Origin: Crambe crambe
Taxonomy: Eukaryota; Porifera; Demospongiae; Poecilosclerida; Crambeidae
Direction of reading: 5' to 3'
Assembly (NCBI GenBank): GCA_963924555.1
Contig: OZ004586.1
Location: forward strand, 6,592,501 to 6,656,500
DNA length: 64,000 bases
Shown: in pieces, positions 10,566 through 49,072 of the stretch
Position numbering within the stretch: the stretch's first letter is position 1
Layout: the number at the start of each line of letters is the position of its first letter
Position numbers and translations under genes: made by a program
Notes under the pieces: model-generated
What the model was told of the DNA's origin: nothing
What the model saw: the letters and a program-made list of their open reading frames with translations, nothing else
Database searches by the model: none

Positions 10566-12104
10566 CCTTTGTGTTCAAATTAATGAGTAATAATTAAGCC
10601 AAGCAAACTTGATTATTAGTTTCTTAACTCATTTCTTGTTAAATAGGATGTGGGCGGGCGGTTATTATTCATTATTTCATTATACTTCCTGTCTTGAAAA
10701 AATATTACAACAACGGCAGTATAAGGAAAACAGTGAAAAACATGTTGAGGCCATCCACAAGTTCAGATGCAGTTCCACAATAGATACAATATCTTCATAC
10801 CCAGCTAAATTTGACATGCTGGCCAAATAACTTGCAGACATCATCCAAGATCAGCTTCTCGTCCACAACACTGACTGGCCATTAAACACCTTCTCCAGGC
10901 TAGACCCAGACATGTCTGAGATCCACCAATAGCTTTGCAAAGACCTCAGAGAAAGTTAGCCCTGTTTCAACAGGCTTCGATTGTTACTTGAAACGGTAAG
11001 GTTTATCAGGGATCACGATTCTGTAAAAATTCTGCAGGTAGCTATTAAAGATGGCACACACTATCTCTAGCTTACACACAGCTGAGCAATCCACAGGGAG
11101 AGGGGAGAGACTCTGCTGCTGTGCCGCCAGAGTATGTAGCATTCACGTGAGAATATTGAATAATGAAAATATTAGGAAGTTCAGGAAAAGAATGCGGGCA
11201 GTGATGCTTGGCTTTATATAGTGTTCTCTCTTCCCCAGCCCTCACCCCCTCTTCCTCCGAAAAAAAATAATTAATAACTAAAGGCAAAAGAGAGGTGAAT
11301 TAACTCTTCAAATTGACTATCTTGTACTAATTAATTTTTGTTCTAATAGACCAATGATCCCTTTTCCCTCCATGCATGGAAACACAGTTTGATGAATTCC
11401 ATTTCTGCTTAGCTAGTTGGAGAACAACAATGTTGCAGGTGTCACACTGTCAGCTGACACACCCACAATCAGCTCATTCACACTGTCAATGACACTGGAC
11501 TGCACACAGGCACTACAGGTGGTGGTTGCTGGAAAGTAGATTCCTTGATTGAGAAGTTTATTACATATGCTGATATCATGTAATCTCCAGCAGCAATGTC
11601 ACTGAATGTATTAAAATTGATGGAGGCAGCTCTGTTTAATACAATGCATGGATACTGAATTATTGAAGTCCACGATGTGAATAAGACACCCTGAGCCATG
11701 CATATTATGGTGTTCCTGCAGTAAGTGGCAGTAAAATTTTAACTAGCTACCAGAGGTCTCAGAAATTTGGTGAAAGTGTCAGAAGTGAATTAAACTAATA
11801 AAATGTTAGGTAGCTAAGTGTAATCAAGAAACTGTTATTCTGCCATCTACACATACATAATGTGTCCCCTCCTTAAGAGGTTGTAGTTCAGCCTCAGATA
11901 TTAACCAGCACAACCACTGTCTGTGGGGTGCATTATCAATAATAACATTGCAGGATGGTGATCAAAATTAATAGCCAATAAAGTGAGTTTGTCCATGCAT
12001 ATGAATTGTTCACATAATTATTAGCTGTAATAAACAAGAAATGAAAGCAAGATACTATAAGGTATGACAGGTAGCTACTACTATGATGAGGCACATCTAA
12101 TTAT
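10566..12104. other. intergenic between TRIM-NHL relic and RTK 3' end
   Basis: Mostly featureless. At 11440-11700 on the minus strand two adjoining frames read like a degraded extracellular domain (CIVLNRAASINFNTFSDIAA..., then VNELIVGVSADSVTPATLLF). It may be a relic of an adhesion-type repeat. I cannot name the family. Confidence 0.35.
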
Positions 12105-38988
<26,884 letters not shown>

Positions 38989-39496
38989 ACACAACCAATG
39001 CACCGGAAGTCTATTGTCATTATAAATTTCAAACGGTATTCGTAAAATTACTGCAAACTCAGCATGAATAGCCATAAAGAATGGCAGCTGTTTAGTATTC
39101 TGCAAAAGATAGCAAACGTGGATTGAAAGATATCCAAGTTAGCATATTGTAGTTTATCCTGAGGCTCAGCCGCTGAGATTGCACCTATGTAGTCTAAGGT
39201 GTACAGGCTGAAAGTAGCTACGTACCAGTGGAGAGAGTGGTCTCCATGAATTAGGAATTTGACTTTTTGATAGTGCTAAGATGTATCATTCCTGCCTGCA
39301 TATTTTGTTTTATTCTGAGTATTTAGCTAATGTGATGCAAATTCTGTTCCTAGCTACTTTTTTCACAAAATTACTTCAATGTCATTTCATTGCAAGACCC
39401 CAAGAAGACATTTCCCCCCATGGAAAGAGTACTACAACATTTGATCTTTCCTGAGCCTAGATTCATGTGATATAAGACAGACTCAACCAGCTATTT

Positions 39497-39855
39497 CAGG
39501 CCCGTACGCAGGATTTTGAAAAGGGGGGTTACTAGGTTAATACACATGGAAAACCACACCCATTTTAATGATCTCACCCCTTTAATTATAGTTAACAAAG
39601 AAATCAAATGAGTTCATCTTAAATAGGTGTTCAACCGTTACGTCATGTGATTGTCACTGTCAAAGTTATTTAATAAATAGGGAAAGTGGAAATACACATT
39701 CCTACATGCATACACTGTTACTTTGATCATCAAGTTGTTATTGTGTAGATCATTTCAAGGGAAACAGATTTCTAATTAATGAATTCATGAATATCATTAA
39801 TTTCAAAGGGGGGTTACCAGTAACCCCCCCAAAACCTCCCCTGTGTACGGGCCTG
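39497..39855. mobile_element. 359-bp MITE with CAGGCCCGTAC termini
   Basis: The left end CAGGCCCGTACGCAGGATTT is matched by the inverted right end (CCTGTGTACGGGCCTG). Inner GGGGGGTTAC occurs near both ends. TATTT flanks both sides and may be a short target duplication. Confidence 0.65.
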
Positions 39856-40189
39856 TATTTGGTAACAGCTGACATACCTAACACAGTGTGGGCGGCAGTC
39901 AGAAAGTTTGATCATGCATGCACACACTTTATTGGAACAAATAAGATAATATATACCATGTGAACATCTATTGAGTCAATGCATGTCTTACAATGAACAG
40001 GAAAAATGGTTTTTTGCTACTATTAGTATTTTTATAATTTCATGCACTGAGAATTTATTTAAAAAGGTCTAGAGGAGGGTGAAGAAGTTCAGAAGTCATG
40101 ATAGCCATAAGTGGAGAGTAACCAGCACACTGACACACCCGCTTCTTTAAGGAATAAAAATTGCGCCCATTACATGACTTCCGTTTGTT

Positions 40190-41060
40190 AATGCGTTCTT
40201 TTTTCTTTTTTTTCAATCAATCAAGCAAGCAATGTAAAGCCCAAAGGGCATATGCAAAATAAACAGGGAAAAAAGAATGTCAAGTGACTGAGGGAGGCTA
40301 CTCAGGTGTAACATAAAAATGATTTATAACAAGTGATAAGTCAGGTTCTGATGATGACAGAGCAGAGAGGATCCTGTCCACATTCATGAGGGAGGAGTGA
40401 GTTGTGATATAGTGTTCAAAGTACGAATTGCCCTTCAAATCTGACACATCACATCGAGGGCAAGGGCTGGAACCATATGAGGGCCTGGTCAGCTCCCTAT
40501 ACAGGTTCTATAAGGCAGTGGTGCCAGCTGTGCCTCTATCCAGGGCTGCGTCCCAGAGTTTTATCCAGCTAGACTCCTTAGCAACCGCAGCTGCTATTCT
40601 GGTACTCGTGTGCTCTTGACAGGATGATAGTAGCAGTTCCATGTCTCTATTAGTCACTTCACTCTTCAGCTCAGCTGTAGAATACATCATCCCTTCTTCA
40701 CCAAACCATCCAAACCCAGACGAGATTCAAGAAACTGGGACCCCTCTACGATCTGAAGTGGAACTTCACTGGGTGTGTCTCCCATGAGATGAGTGAGAAA
40801 TAGATGACCGAGGGACTCTTCATTTGTGGATGCACGTTGGATGAAGAGGAGTTTCCGCTGTAGTATGCGTGCTGTCATTGAGGGCCACTCCAGAGCGAGT
40901 CTAGTAGCCCTGCCAGAGTGATGTCGGGGCAGTTTCAAGATTCGACGGCCGATCTCAGCTTGGAAAGATTCAAGCTTATCCAATAGAGATTCAGTCAAGT
41001 ACCAGTTTTCACTCCCAAATAGCAGGACTGGGACGACACAAGTTTCCCTCTCAAGTTCTT
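40190..41060 (-). pseudogene. LINE (non-LTR retrotransposon) ORF2 3' end
   Basis: Minus strand: VLLFGSENWYLTESLLDKLE runs into the open frame 40687-40998 (FQAEIGRRILKLPRHHSG...), the typical stretch after the reverse transcriptase domain. A frameshift near 40690 and one TAG near 40510 interrupt it. The frame then continues LYRELTRPSYGSSPCPRC and ends in a CxxC...HxxxxH zinc-knuckle (CPRCDVSDLKGNSYFEHYIT + TH). After the stop comes a 3' UTR closing with TTGATTGATTG and an A-rich tail (about 40195-40225). It is 5'-truncated as LINE copies usually are, and carries few lesions, so it is fairly young. Confidence 0.75.
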
Positions 41061-41067
41061 CTCATAA

Positions 41068-41079
41068 TGCGCATGCGCA
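41068..41079. promoter_or_regulatory. NRF1-type palindrome upstream of the adaptor gene
   Basis: TGCGCATGCGCA matches the NRF1 consensus (YGCGCAYGCGCR) perfectly on both strands and lies about 95 bases before the adaptor ATG. A similar site (CGCGCATGCGCA, 53440-53451) is about 135 bases before the first deacetylase gene. Binding is an inference. Confidence 0.45.
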
Positions 41080-41173
41080 TAAAGCTTCCCTCAGCTAGCC
41101 CCACCCTCAAAAAATTTAACGGGCCGGGCTAGATTATTAAATTTTATTATCGAGTGTTCAGGAGTCTGAGAGA

Positions 41174-43966
41174 ATGGCATCAGCAGGTAAGCACTTATTG
41201 GATCGCTTCTTAATTGTTTGTCACGTAGCTAACTATAGCAAATAGCTATAGTTATAGCTAGGCCATTGAAACTTTGTAGCTAGGAAATTGCTAATATACC
41301 TGTAAATTATAAACTAATTGAAGTAGGTTTTGTGAAGTTATTGTATACTATAGCTATAATATGAAACTAGATTGATTTTCAATACAGAAAAACTTGATTT
41401 ATTGGGGATGCTTTGGTACCACGGAATAAAGTCTCTGAAGGAAGCGGAGAACTTACTTGAATCATGCCTAGAGGACAACTGTTACATGGTACGAGAACAC
41501 AAGAATATGTTGTACCTGTCAGCCAAAGCCAGTCAGATGTACAATCACCTACCCATCCTCAAGAGCAAATATGGCTACACACTGGAAGGCCACCATAATC
41601 AATTCAAAACTCTGCAAGAACTCATCAGACACCATCAGAAGAATCCTGTGTATGTGGACACAGGGGACTTCACCCTACAAGTTTGTTGCCATAAAGGTAT
41701 TCTACTAATAAGGGAACTCCATAAGGAAGTACTAATAAGGATTATCCATGTACACTATTTGGAGTAAAGTGATGCATAAATGGTATTGAGTTGTACAGAC
41801 TGACCTTTAAAGTCTTGACAAATTTAGCTTAATTTGATATGGCATGGTGGCTCACCTGCTGAATGGACACAATATTGGTCCAGTCTTGTTGGCAGCTACC
41901 CCCATTTCTGTACCGTGGGGGTAAGGAACTGCCCCCCAGCGCAGTGGCGCCCTCCCAAAATTCACAGTAATTAGCATTCTTTTTACTAACCAGGTGCATT
42001 GAAACCACTTATTGTACGTACAGTAGCTAAACATCTTGTTTATCTTGTTCATTTAAGTTTGCACAACTTGGTGCTAGTCAGACAACGAAACAAGTATCAG
42101 CATGAAGTTCAACTGCAATTGTTTTGCACCGACAGCAAAATGTAAAATGTATGAATCTCTTGAGCAATCATGCACCTACGTATGTATATATGTAGGCTAT
42201 TATCTACGTATAATGTAAATGGCTACTTTGTACTATGTATGTTACAATTATTATAGCTATTAGCTAATAGCTAGCTATTATGGCCATGGCCACAGTTTAA
42301 ATAGGCATGGTCAAATTTATAGAGAACTACGTATAGTGCACCATTTTGCTACAGGCCTGGTTTTTGGGGACGAAACGGGGGTGAAGCTTCCCCCCCCCAA
42401 ACTGACACTAAGAATATAACATGAGAATGTTATTATCTGTATATAAATTAACAATACTTATAATACTTCAAAATTATTTACGTACTCAACTAATAAAATA
42501 TGTAGTGATTATTTATACTGTAATTCTTTTTTTCAATAGAGTTTAGTGCATTCGTTATGACGTATGTAAACGACTTCAAAGGCCCATGCTTGATTCAAGT
42601 GAAAGGTGATTGCATCATCATCAAACAATTAAATAGGAGCCTTATTGGTAACTGGCCATATGGAGTCATCAGAAAGTTTCGTTTTGATGATGACAAAAAA
42701 CAATTCTCATTCGAATCTGGCAGACGTGGACCATTCGGGGTGGCCGAATATCTCTTCAAGCTCAACAGTAGAACTTATTTCTACCTGCGGGAAACAGTCA
42801 ACAGAATAGCGGAGGGAAGATCTGGCACTCAACCTGTTGCTGACTTGAAGGATAAGCCACCAGTTCCTCCTCACGGCAGAAATAGTGACTACAAAAGACG
42901 CCACAAATCTCAAGATCATCTACAAGAAATACCTGTCATTCGTTCTTTGCGCAACCAAAGGAGTACCAGTTATCCTGACCTGTCCGATAACCTCTCCGAG
43001 AAATATACTCCAAGAAGCAATTCGGGTTCCATTAGGAGTACAAGGAGCAATGAATCTCGACGTGACTCAGACGGAACTTTGCCATCTATGAATCAAGACT
43101 ATCAAGTCCCCAGGGCAGCAACAGAAAATATCTACTGTACCCCACGCTTGAGGAATGATCCTCGAAACGATTACCAAATACCAAGACCCATGGAAAAAAC
43201 TTATATGGTTCCTACACCATATGTGGAATCCTCTTTAGTTTCCAAGTCAAATTCTGATATTTTTGTTCCCCAATCATCTCTTCAGCAAACAATTTTAGAG
43301 TCTTCTCAGGAGTTTGCGGCATCCCAACCCATTCTGGAACCACCTTCTAAAGAGTTTGTTGTCCCTAAACCAATTTTGGAACCACCTTCTCAAGAGTTTG
43401 TAGTTCCTAAACCCATTCTGGAACCAGAGTCTGCAGTCCCTAAACCCATTCTGGAACCACCTTCCCAAGACCCTGCATCTCTCCTACCAGCTTCTCAAAT
43501 TCTAGAACCTTCCAGAGAACCTGGAATCCCACCCATTCTCAACGAGTGCCTTCAGGAGCCAGTTTCTGAATCTGCACTAATTTCAGAGCCTGGAGTTGTC
43601 CCCCAGTCAGTGTCCGAGTCAGCTGTCCCCCAGTCAGTGTCCGAGTCAGCTGTCCCCCAGTCAGTGTCCGAGTCAGCTGTCCCCCAGTCAGTGTCCGAGT
43701 CAGCTGTCCCCCAGTCAGTGTCCGAGTCAGCTGTTCCCCAGTCAGTGTCCGAGTCAGCTGTTCCCCAGTCAGTGTCCGAGTCAGCTGTTCCCCAGTCAGT
43801 GTCCGAGTCAGCTGTTCCCCTGTCAGTGTCTGAGTCAGCTGTTCCCCAGTCAGTGTCAGAGTCAGCTGTTCCCCAGTCAGTGTCTGAGTCAGCTGTTCCC
43901 CAGCAAATCACAAGGACTATTGAACACAGTTATGAAGACTTGGAAAATTATATGAACCAAAAGTAG
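41174..43966 (+). CDS. SH2 + IRS/DOK-type PTB adaptor protein
   Basis: Exons 41174-41186, 41388-41696 and 42540-43966 join in frame to 582 residues starting MASAEKLDLLGMLWYHGIKS. Residues 14-100 form an SH2 domain: WYHG start, YMVRE with the phosphotyrosine-binding arginine R40, LYLSAK, and YTLEGHHNQFKTLQELIRHH. Residues about 110-205 match the IRS/DOK PTB fold (NWPYGVIRKF, FSFESGRRG, YLFKLNSRTYFYL). A basic proline-rich linker (KPPVPPHG) follows, then a tyrosine cluster with four YxxP sites (YQVP, YCTP, YQIP, YMVP; Crk-type SH2 targets), PILEPPSQEFVVPK repeats, eleven SVSESAVPQ repeats and a C-terminus SYEDLENYMNQK with a YxN Grb2-type site. There is no leader or catalytic domain, so it should be a cytoplasmic scaffold linking an activated RTK to Crk/Grb2-like proteins (inference). 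It is head-to-head with the RTK. Confidence 0.85.
41697..42539. other. intron 2 of the adaptor gene
   Basis: AT-rich with TAGCTA runs and one G/C-tract patch (42355-42410). No gene seen. Confidence 0.6.
43607..43903 (+). repeat. 27-bp coding minisatellite, 11 units
   Basis: TCAGTGTCCGAGTCAGCTGT + CCCCCAG is repeated 11 times without a frame change, giving SVSESAVPQ each time (one unit ends VPL). Synonymous T/C and T/G changes grade along the array. Repeat number is likely to vary between individuals. Confidence 0.95.
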
Positions 43967-44438
43967 TTTACTGATAATAATTAATTTGCAGGTAATTAGA
44001 TACTAAAATTTGTGGATGAAATGATTATGATGAAGAGCTACAATGGTAAAGGGTCTCCAACTGTATAAAATTGAGTCTGATAATGATAGGTATGGGTCAT
44101 CACTACATTAAGTGATAATTATCAGTTGGGTAGGAGTATGAGTCTTTGCTTGGGAAACTAACACCAACTGCAAGAGAGCAATATATCTTCAATGCAGGAA
44201 TGCAGGCATCCTTGTGATATTATGTTGTATTGAAGGGTAAACAGGTGGTCCTAAATAATTATATTTTTGGAGGGGGGAAGACTACAGCTATGCTGCTATT
44301 GTTAGCTGAATTATTTTCCTGGTTATAGCTAGTCCCATGGCATTTCCACCTGATAGTCCTGATGAAATCTCTGGATCTCTGATTATAGCTAGCTAGCTAT
44401 AACAAACATTGGGACTGAAATATTTGGTGCAGAGCATA
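43967..44438. other. intergenic, adaptor 3' side
   Basis: AT-rich, with no ORF and no repeat recognised. Ends at the transposon target duplication. Confidence 0.5.
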
Positions 44439-44447
44439 CCCGGTACC
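44439..44447. repeat. left target-site duplication (9 bp)
   Basis: CCCGGTACC immediately precedes the left terminal inverted repeat. An identical copy follows the right one at 49098-49106. Confidence 0.85.
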
Positions 44448-44472
44448 CAGAGGAGGTTGCGCACGCGTCATC
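44448..44472 (+). repeat. left terminal inverted repeat
   Basis: Begins CAGAGGAGGTTGCGCACGCG. Matches 49073-49097 in inverse orientation with one mismatch (C/T at position 13). Confidence 0.88.
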
Positions 44473-44538
44473 TGTTCTCACGTGCACTATGCGTAAATTC
44501 AACCTAATCCAACCTAGCTACCTAGATCTCAACCAGTG

Positions 44539-47500
44539 ATGGAAAAACGTATCAGGAGTACTCCAACTTTCAATACTCCTGTACGACCCCACAAAAGGAG
44601 ACCTCTAAGAGAGCTAGTTCAGGTAGAGGGGCTCGACCTTCCTCGAACAAGACTTTATTCTGAACATAACAGCATCAGTACCAAAGGATCAAGCTCATGG
44701 AGTCAGGAGGAGATCAAAGCTCTGCTTCAATTTGTTCTTCTCCATTCTGATGGTCTCTCTTGGCCCACTCATCATAATATGGCTATATGGAATGCTGCTG
44801 GATCTTTTATCAAAATGAAGCTGGGGACTGAACACTGCAGATCAGGTGAGGAGATTAGTTACTATAGTTAGTTCTGCCTGGATTGTCCTGTGTTTGGGTG
44901 CATCACCTGCTGTGTACCTACAGGTAATTCTTGTCGCTACAAAGTTGTAGGCTGGTTGAAAAAAATGGTTTCCAAGTCCTAAAGATGCGGAAGAAATCTA
45001 TCTACGTATACAACAAACGACAGGCATTGCACAGTCAGTGTGCTCTGGATCTCACGTTCACAGGGAGACTCAAACTGAAGGTATAAATTTGGAAGCCTTA
45101 TCATTCGACTTTTCTCAATTATGCAAGAGAGATTTTGGCTTAGAGGTTCCCAACGATTTTCTACTCTATGCCACTGCAGCAATGTGTCAACTTACTGATT
45201 CTGGCCGTTCAAATGTATTATACAACTTAGCAAAGGGTATTGGCAGTAAACGTGAAGATAAGGATGACTCACGATTTCCCACAAAGCGAATGCCCATGGG
45301 ACTAATTGAGTATTCTGCCAATTTTTTTGTAGCTGAAGACATTAATCAGGTTTATTTAACTGAATTAGTACCCTAGAATTGCATATAACTATATTTTAAT
45401 TGCATAGGTTCCAAAGTGTCCCCAAGACTATCGATCATGGCAACAAACTATGTACTGTCAGTTTGGACAAAAGTGGGCAAAACTTCATCATGGGCCCATG
45501 TGGAGTGTGTCACAGCTTCAGGGTAATCAGCGAACAATAATGATGGTAATAATATTTTATTCTGGCTGCATATGGGTAGAAATTGAATATCATCCTGTCT
45601 TTAAATAGCTTAATTGAATGGATGATTTCTCAAACATGCTTTGATGAAATTGTCCCAAACTTCTGTTCTAATCAATGTGTCTATATTTGATTTCTACCTG
45701 TGACTGTAATTGTGTATTTCAGGCTCTCCCAAATATTCCAGCTCTTTCTGAAAGCACCATCCGACGTGATATAGCTAGTAGTGGTATCTCTATGGATGCA
45801 AAAATTCAGGTAGCTATATTGTATAATTATGTGAATGTCCCTCCTGATTCTTAATTTCTATAATTATGTAGGAATCAGTTCTAGATGAAGCAGCACGCTC
45901 CCATCCAAATTCTTGGTGGTGGATAAAAGCAGATGGGTGTGATCTTGTGAGCGGTCTGGGTGAATCTATCAGTGGCAAATGGAGTGGTGATGTGAACTTG
46001 AAAGAAGGAGTTTTAGACAAGTTGTATATGGAGTATAAAGCAAGGCTAGATTTTGTGGCAGGATTCGGTCTTGGAGAGAGGAGTGATGATGCAATATTTC
46101 AGCAGGATCTTGGTGATATTAAGCAGCATTTAATGGATGATATCAATTTCATTACTTCTGGTGAGCATATGGTGCAATCTCAACATAGATCTTAGCTAGC
46201 TACTTTTTATATATTTTTTGCATGTAGTACTTTGTAAAGTAAATGATGAATATGAGAAGAAGCAAGAAGAAGGAAAGCAAGGAAAGGAGATGTTTGGGTT
46301 AGCTTGGGACATAAAGGAACTCACAGACCTGAATGAAGAGGGAAGACAGATTATCGTTGACTGTTCTACCCTTGGAGACAGGCTTTCTGACATTAATTAT
46401 GACAGAATTTCCAACAATTTGGCTTCTCGTTGTCAACATATTCGAGAGCGTATTCTATCATTTGTGAAGAGGACAGTGAAGTACAGACGTACAGCAGCTA
46501 CCCATGTCTTAGTGGTGATGATCAGCCCTGAGGAGCGTAATTCAAAACCGTATGCATTAACCATTCAATGTATTGCATACAAGAGCATTAAGGACTCTGA
46601 AATTCGGGATATCTGCAATAATGTTGTGAAAAAGATGACTTTGAGGGAAATGAAAGTTGCAGGTTAGTTTGCTATTATGGATGATTATTAAGTGAATAAT
46701 ATTTTTACAGGATTTTGTACTAATGGAGAATGGAATAGCTTACGCTCTAAGGGTAACACTCGACCATTATCCATTTTTGAAATACGGTCAAGAGCACGGA
46801 ATTATTGTAGTCGTCTTTCGCTTAAAAAAATGTTGGGAATGTTAACACCAGAACGTAAGCTGATACCAGCATTATTGCTATGTGTATGGTTATGTTTACT
46901 ATGATATTGCAGAAGGAGAAGATGGAATTTTAAGAGCTGCAGTTCCAAATCCTGCTGTTGGAGAAAAATTGCTACAGGAAATATCGACATGGATGGAGGA
47001 AGGTTGCACAATGGAAGATGTCGTACTTCGACTCCGGTTAAGAACAGTACCCAATGGTTATGAACCTCATAACTGGTGTGAAGGTAGCTAACATTTTAAA
47101 ATTAATGTATTATTTTTGATTATAGCCACTTATTTTTCAGATAGATCGGAGACATTTTCTGAAAAGTTAAAATCCATTTTAGCTCAATTGGTATATGTAC
47201 GTCAAATTGAAGAATGGGAGGCCAAAGGTGTGCCATTCAAGACTCATCTTCACGTTCCTGAATGTCACCCACTTACTGGAAAACTTTTCTGTGAGAGAGA
47301 AGATGAAGGTCATGTTTTCAAGGTATAATTATGATAATAAGCCCCAACTATAATGATGATTTTGTGTGTGTAGAGAATAGCAAATAGTTTGCGACGAGGA
47401 GCTGACAAAGATATAAGGTTGGAGAAATTTGTTGAAGCACTGAAGGAACCTGAAACTGGACTGACATATCCTGCCCTTACTGGAGTTAGGAAACAATCTG

Positions 47501-48034
47501 TTGAGGATGTCGAAAGATTATTTGGTGATGGGGTAATCAAATTTATGAAGAAAAAAGGTTATCAACCTGAAGCTAAGTATTTGCAGACAGTACGAAATTG
47601 GAGACAAGCAGTTGATGAAAGAGGACTACCTGATGCTACACGTCAGAAGTTTAGTATGGAACTTCTAGATTTTATTGTTAAAGATCTTATTCCTTGGTGC
47701 TCAGATGGAAATAGAGATTATCGCTTGTTGGAAGTTAATCGGTAAGCTAGCTTTCATTGGATGCCCCCTCATTGTAATGCTGTAATAGCTAGTAGTTATA
47801 ACTTTTTTGTTTTGTTTTGTTAGACCACTTAACAATGTTCGAGGATTAACAAGGGAAACACTAATAGCTCTAGCTGCTGATATTGAAACAAGGGTTAAAC
47901 GAAGTGAATTTCTCCGAGAACAAGGACTACCAGCAGAGCACCCACGCTCAAGCACTACAGATGATGTAGAATGCTTTTTTAGTGTACTTCGTGATACTGT
48001 GGGAAAAGATTTTACATCAAACATTTTAGAATGA
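44539..48034 (+). CDS. putative transposase, 11 exons, one homopolymer frameshift
   Basis: Exons: 44539-44845, 44924-45349, 45408-45545, 45723-45809, 45872-46160, 46228-46662, 46711-46854, 46913-47083, 47141-47322, 47374-47741, 47824-48034. All joins are GT-AG and in phase. The one lesion is an A7 run (44959-44965) in exon 2: one A too many shifts the frame between WLKK and FPSPKDAEE. Without that base the product is about 918 residues. Residues about 50-110 look like a Myb/SANT-type DNA-binding domain (SSWSQEEIKALLQFVLLH, CRSGNSCRYKVVGWLKK). Mid-protein WWWIKADGCDLVSGLGES and SGKWSGDVNL give candidate acidic residues, and the C-terminus has STTDDVECFFSVLRD, resembling the last acidic block of some DDE-type transposases. 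Position inside inverted repeats supports a transposase role; the catalytic assignment is inference. The stop follows soon after VGKDFTSN, so the C-terminus may be slightly short. Confidence 0.75.
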
Positions 48035-48114
48035 TTATCAAACAAATTGAATCAAACATTTTGTGTAAATGAATGCATCATCAAACAAACAAATCATGCC
48101 AAAAAATCAATATG

Positions 48115-49026
48115 CTAAAATGAACTACTGCATCGTACAACTTCTTTAGGCCATTCTCCTAGTTTTGAAATTTTTATTCCGCAGTACCATCCAGCTCCTG
48201 AACGACTCCAGTGTGTAATAAATCGTATCCACTCAAATTTAATGGATAATATTTTTTTTGAATCTATAGCTTCATGCACACTATTTAAGGCTTCCTTGGC
48301 AACATAGCCAATTAATTCCCAATCATTTTTTAGCTTGCAGTCAAAGGCAATTGCACGAGAATCCTTAGGATTTTTGGGTTCTTTTCTTAACATAACACCT
48401 ACAGATTCTTCTTTTTTCAATTTCTGAGCAGCTTCAGCCAATATTTCTTGAGACCGAACAGTTTTGGTTGCACCCATACATTTGAAGATTACTGAATGAG
48501 TTAAAAGTGATGTATTTAAATCAGCATCGTTATCTTCACCACTGCTCTCTCCAATACTTTCATCACTCATATTGCCAGTACTCTCCTGTTCAATATCTTC
48601 TGCTGATTCCTCCCATGTCCATTTCCATATTACAAATACTTTTTTCTCATAGAAAATCTTGTCACCAATTGGAATACAATGATCAAATTCATCTGGATCA
48701 ATAACAAATGCATTGGTGTATCCACTGCATAACTTAAGCAGTGCAGGAAAAGATCTTTTTAGATTTGGAGTGTCCCTTATATAGCCATCATAATATCTGC
48801 AGTCACGATCGTCCAAGCCCTGAAACTTGACTTCTCTCAAGTTAGCAGAAAAAACAGGGAAACTTGGTACAGTATACCTAATACTAGAAGCTCCTACATT
48901 CAAGATAGTTATGAACGTATGGTCATCCAACCTTTCAGAGCAATCCTCGCAAACGCTTCTTTTGCTTCCATCATAAGTCGCCATCTGTGCTGTTGCTGTG
49001 TTGCTGCGCACTATATCGTACATCAT
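48115..49026 (-). CDS. HIRAN-domain protein of the two-gene transposon
   Basis: Intronless, 303 residues from the first ATG (49026). A second in-frame ATG (MATYDGSKRSVCEDC, 48984) may be the real start. The N-terminal half (about 20-135) is an unrecognised domain with CEDC and several aromatic residues. Residues 139-170 are acidic and serine-rich. Residues about 178-265 match the HIRAN pattern: VIFKCMG, SVGVMLRKEPKNPKDSRAIA and WELIGYVAKEA. HIRAN domains (HLTF, Rad5) bind DNA ends with a free 3'-OH. In this setting it may recognise transposon or target ends, or a repair intermediate (inference). It has no helicase or nuclease motif. It converges on the transposase gene and its start is about 70 bases from the right terminus. 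Confidence 0.72.
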   Translation of the reverse strand: MMYDIVRSNTATAQMATYDGSKRSVCEDCSERLDDHTFITILNVGASSIRYTVPSFPVFSANLREVKFQGLDDRDCRYYDGYIRDTPNLKRSFPALLKLCSGYTNAFVIDPDEFDHCIPIGDKIFYEKKVFVIWKWTWEESAEDIEQESTGNMSDESIGESSGEDNDADLNTSLLTHSVIFKCMGATKTVRSQEILAEAAQKLKKEESVGVMLRKEPKNPKDSRAIAFDCKLKNDWELIGYVAKEALNSVHEAIDSKKILSIKFEWIRFITHWSRSGAGWYCGIKISKLGEWPKEVVRCSSSF

Positions 49027-49072
49027 GTCCTCGCGGCCTGCGCCGCGCCTGGAATGTAAATATCACATGACT

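Larger units (their letters stand above)
38989..41173. other. intergenic region between the RTK and the SH2-PTB adaptor
   Basis: The two genes are divergent. The 2.2 kb between their start codons holds a 359-bp MITE (39497-39855) and a LINE 3' end (40190-41060). A perfect palindromic TGCGCATGCGCA lies at 41068-41079, about 95 bases before the adaptor ATG. Confidence 0.6.

Noticed and set aside
10609-10830. Open frame upstream of the TRIM-NHL relic
   Set aside because: No domain and no matching exon on either side; likely chance.
43552-43955. Repeat proteins in the other frames of 43.6-43.9 kb
   Set aside because: Shadow frames of the 27-bp coding repeat. The SVSESAVPQ frame is the one continuous with the SH2-PTB exon.
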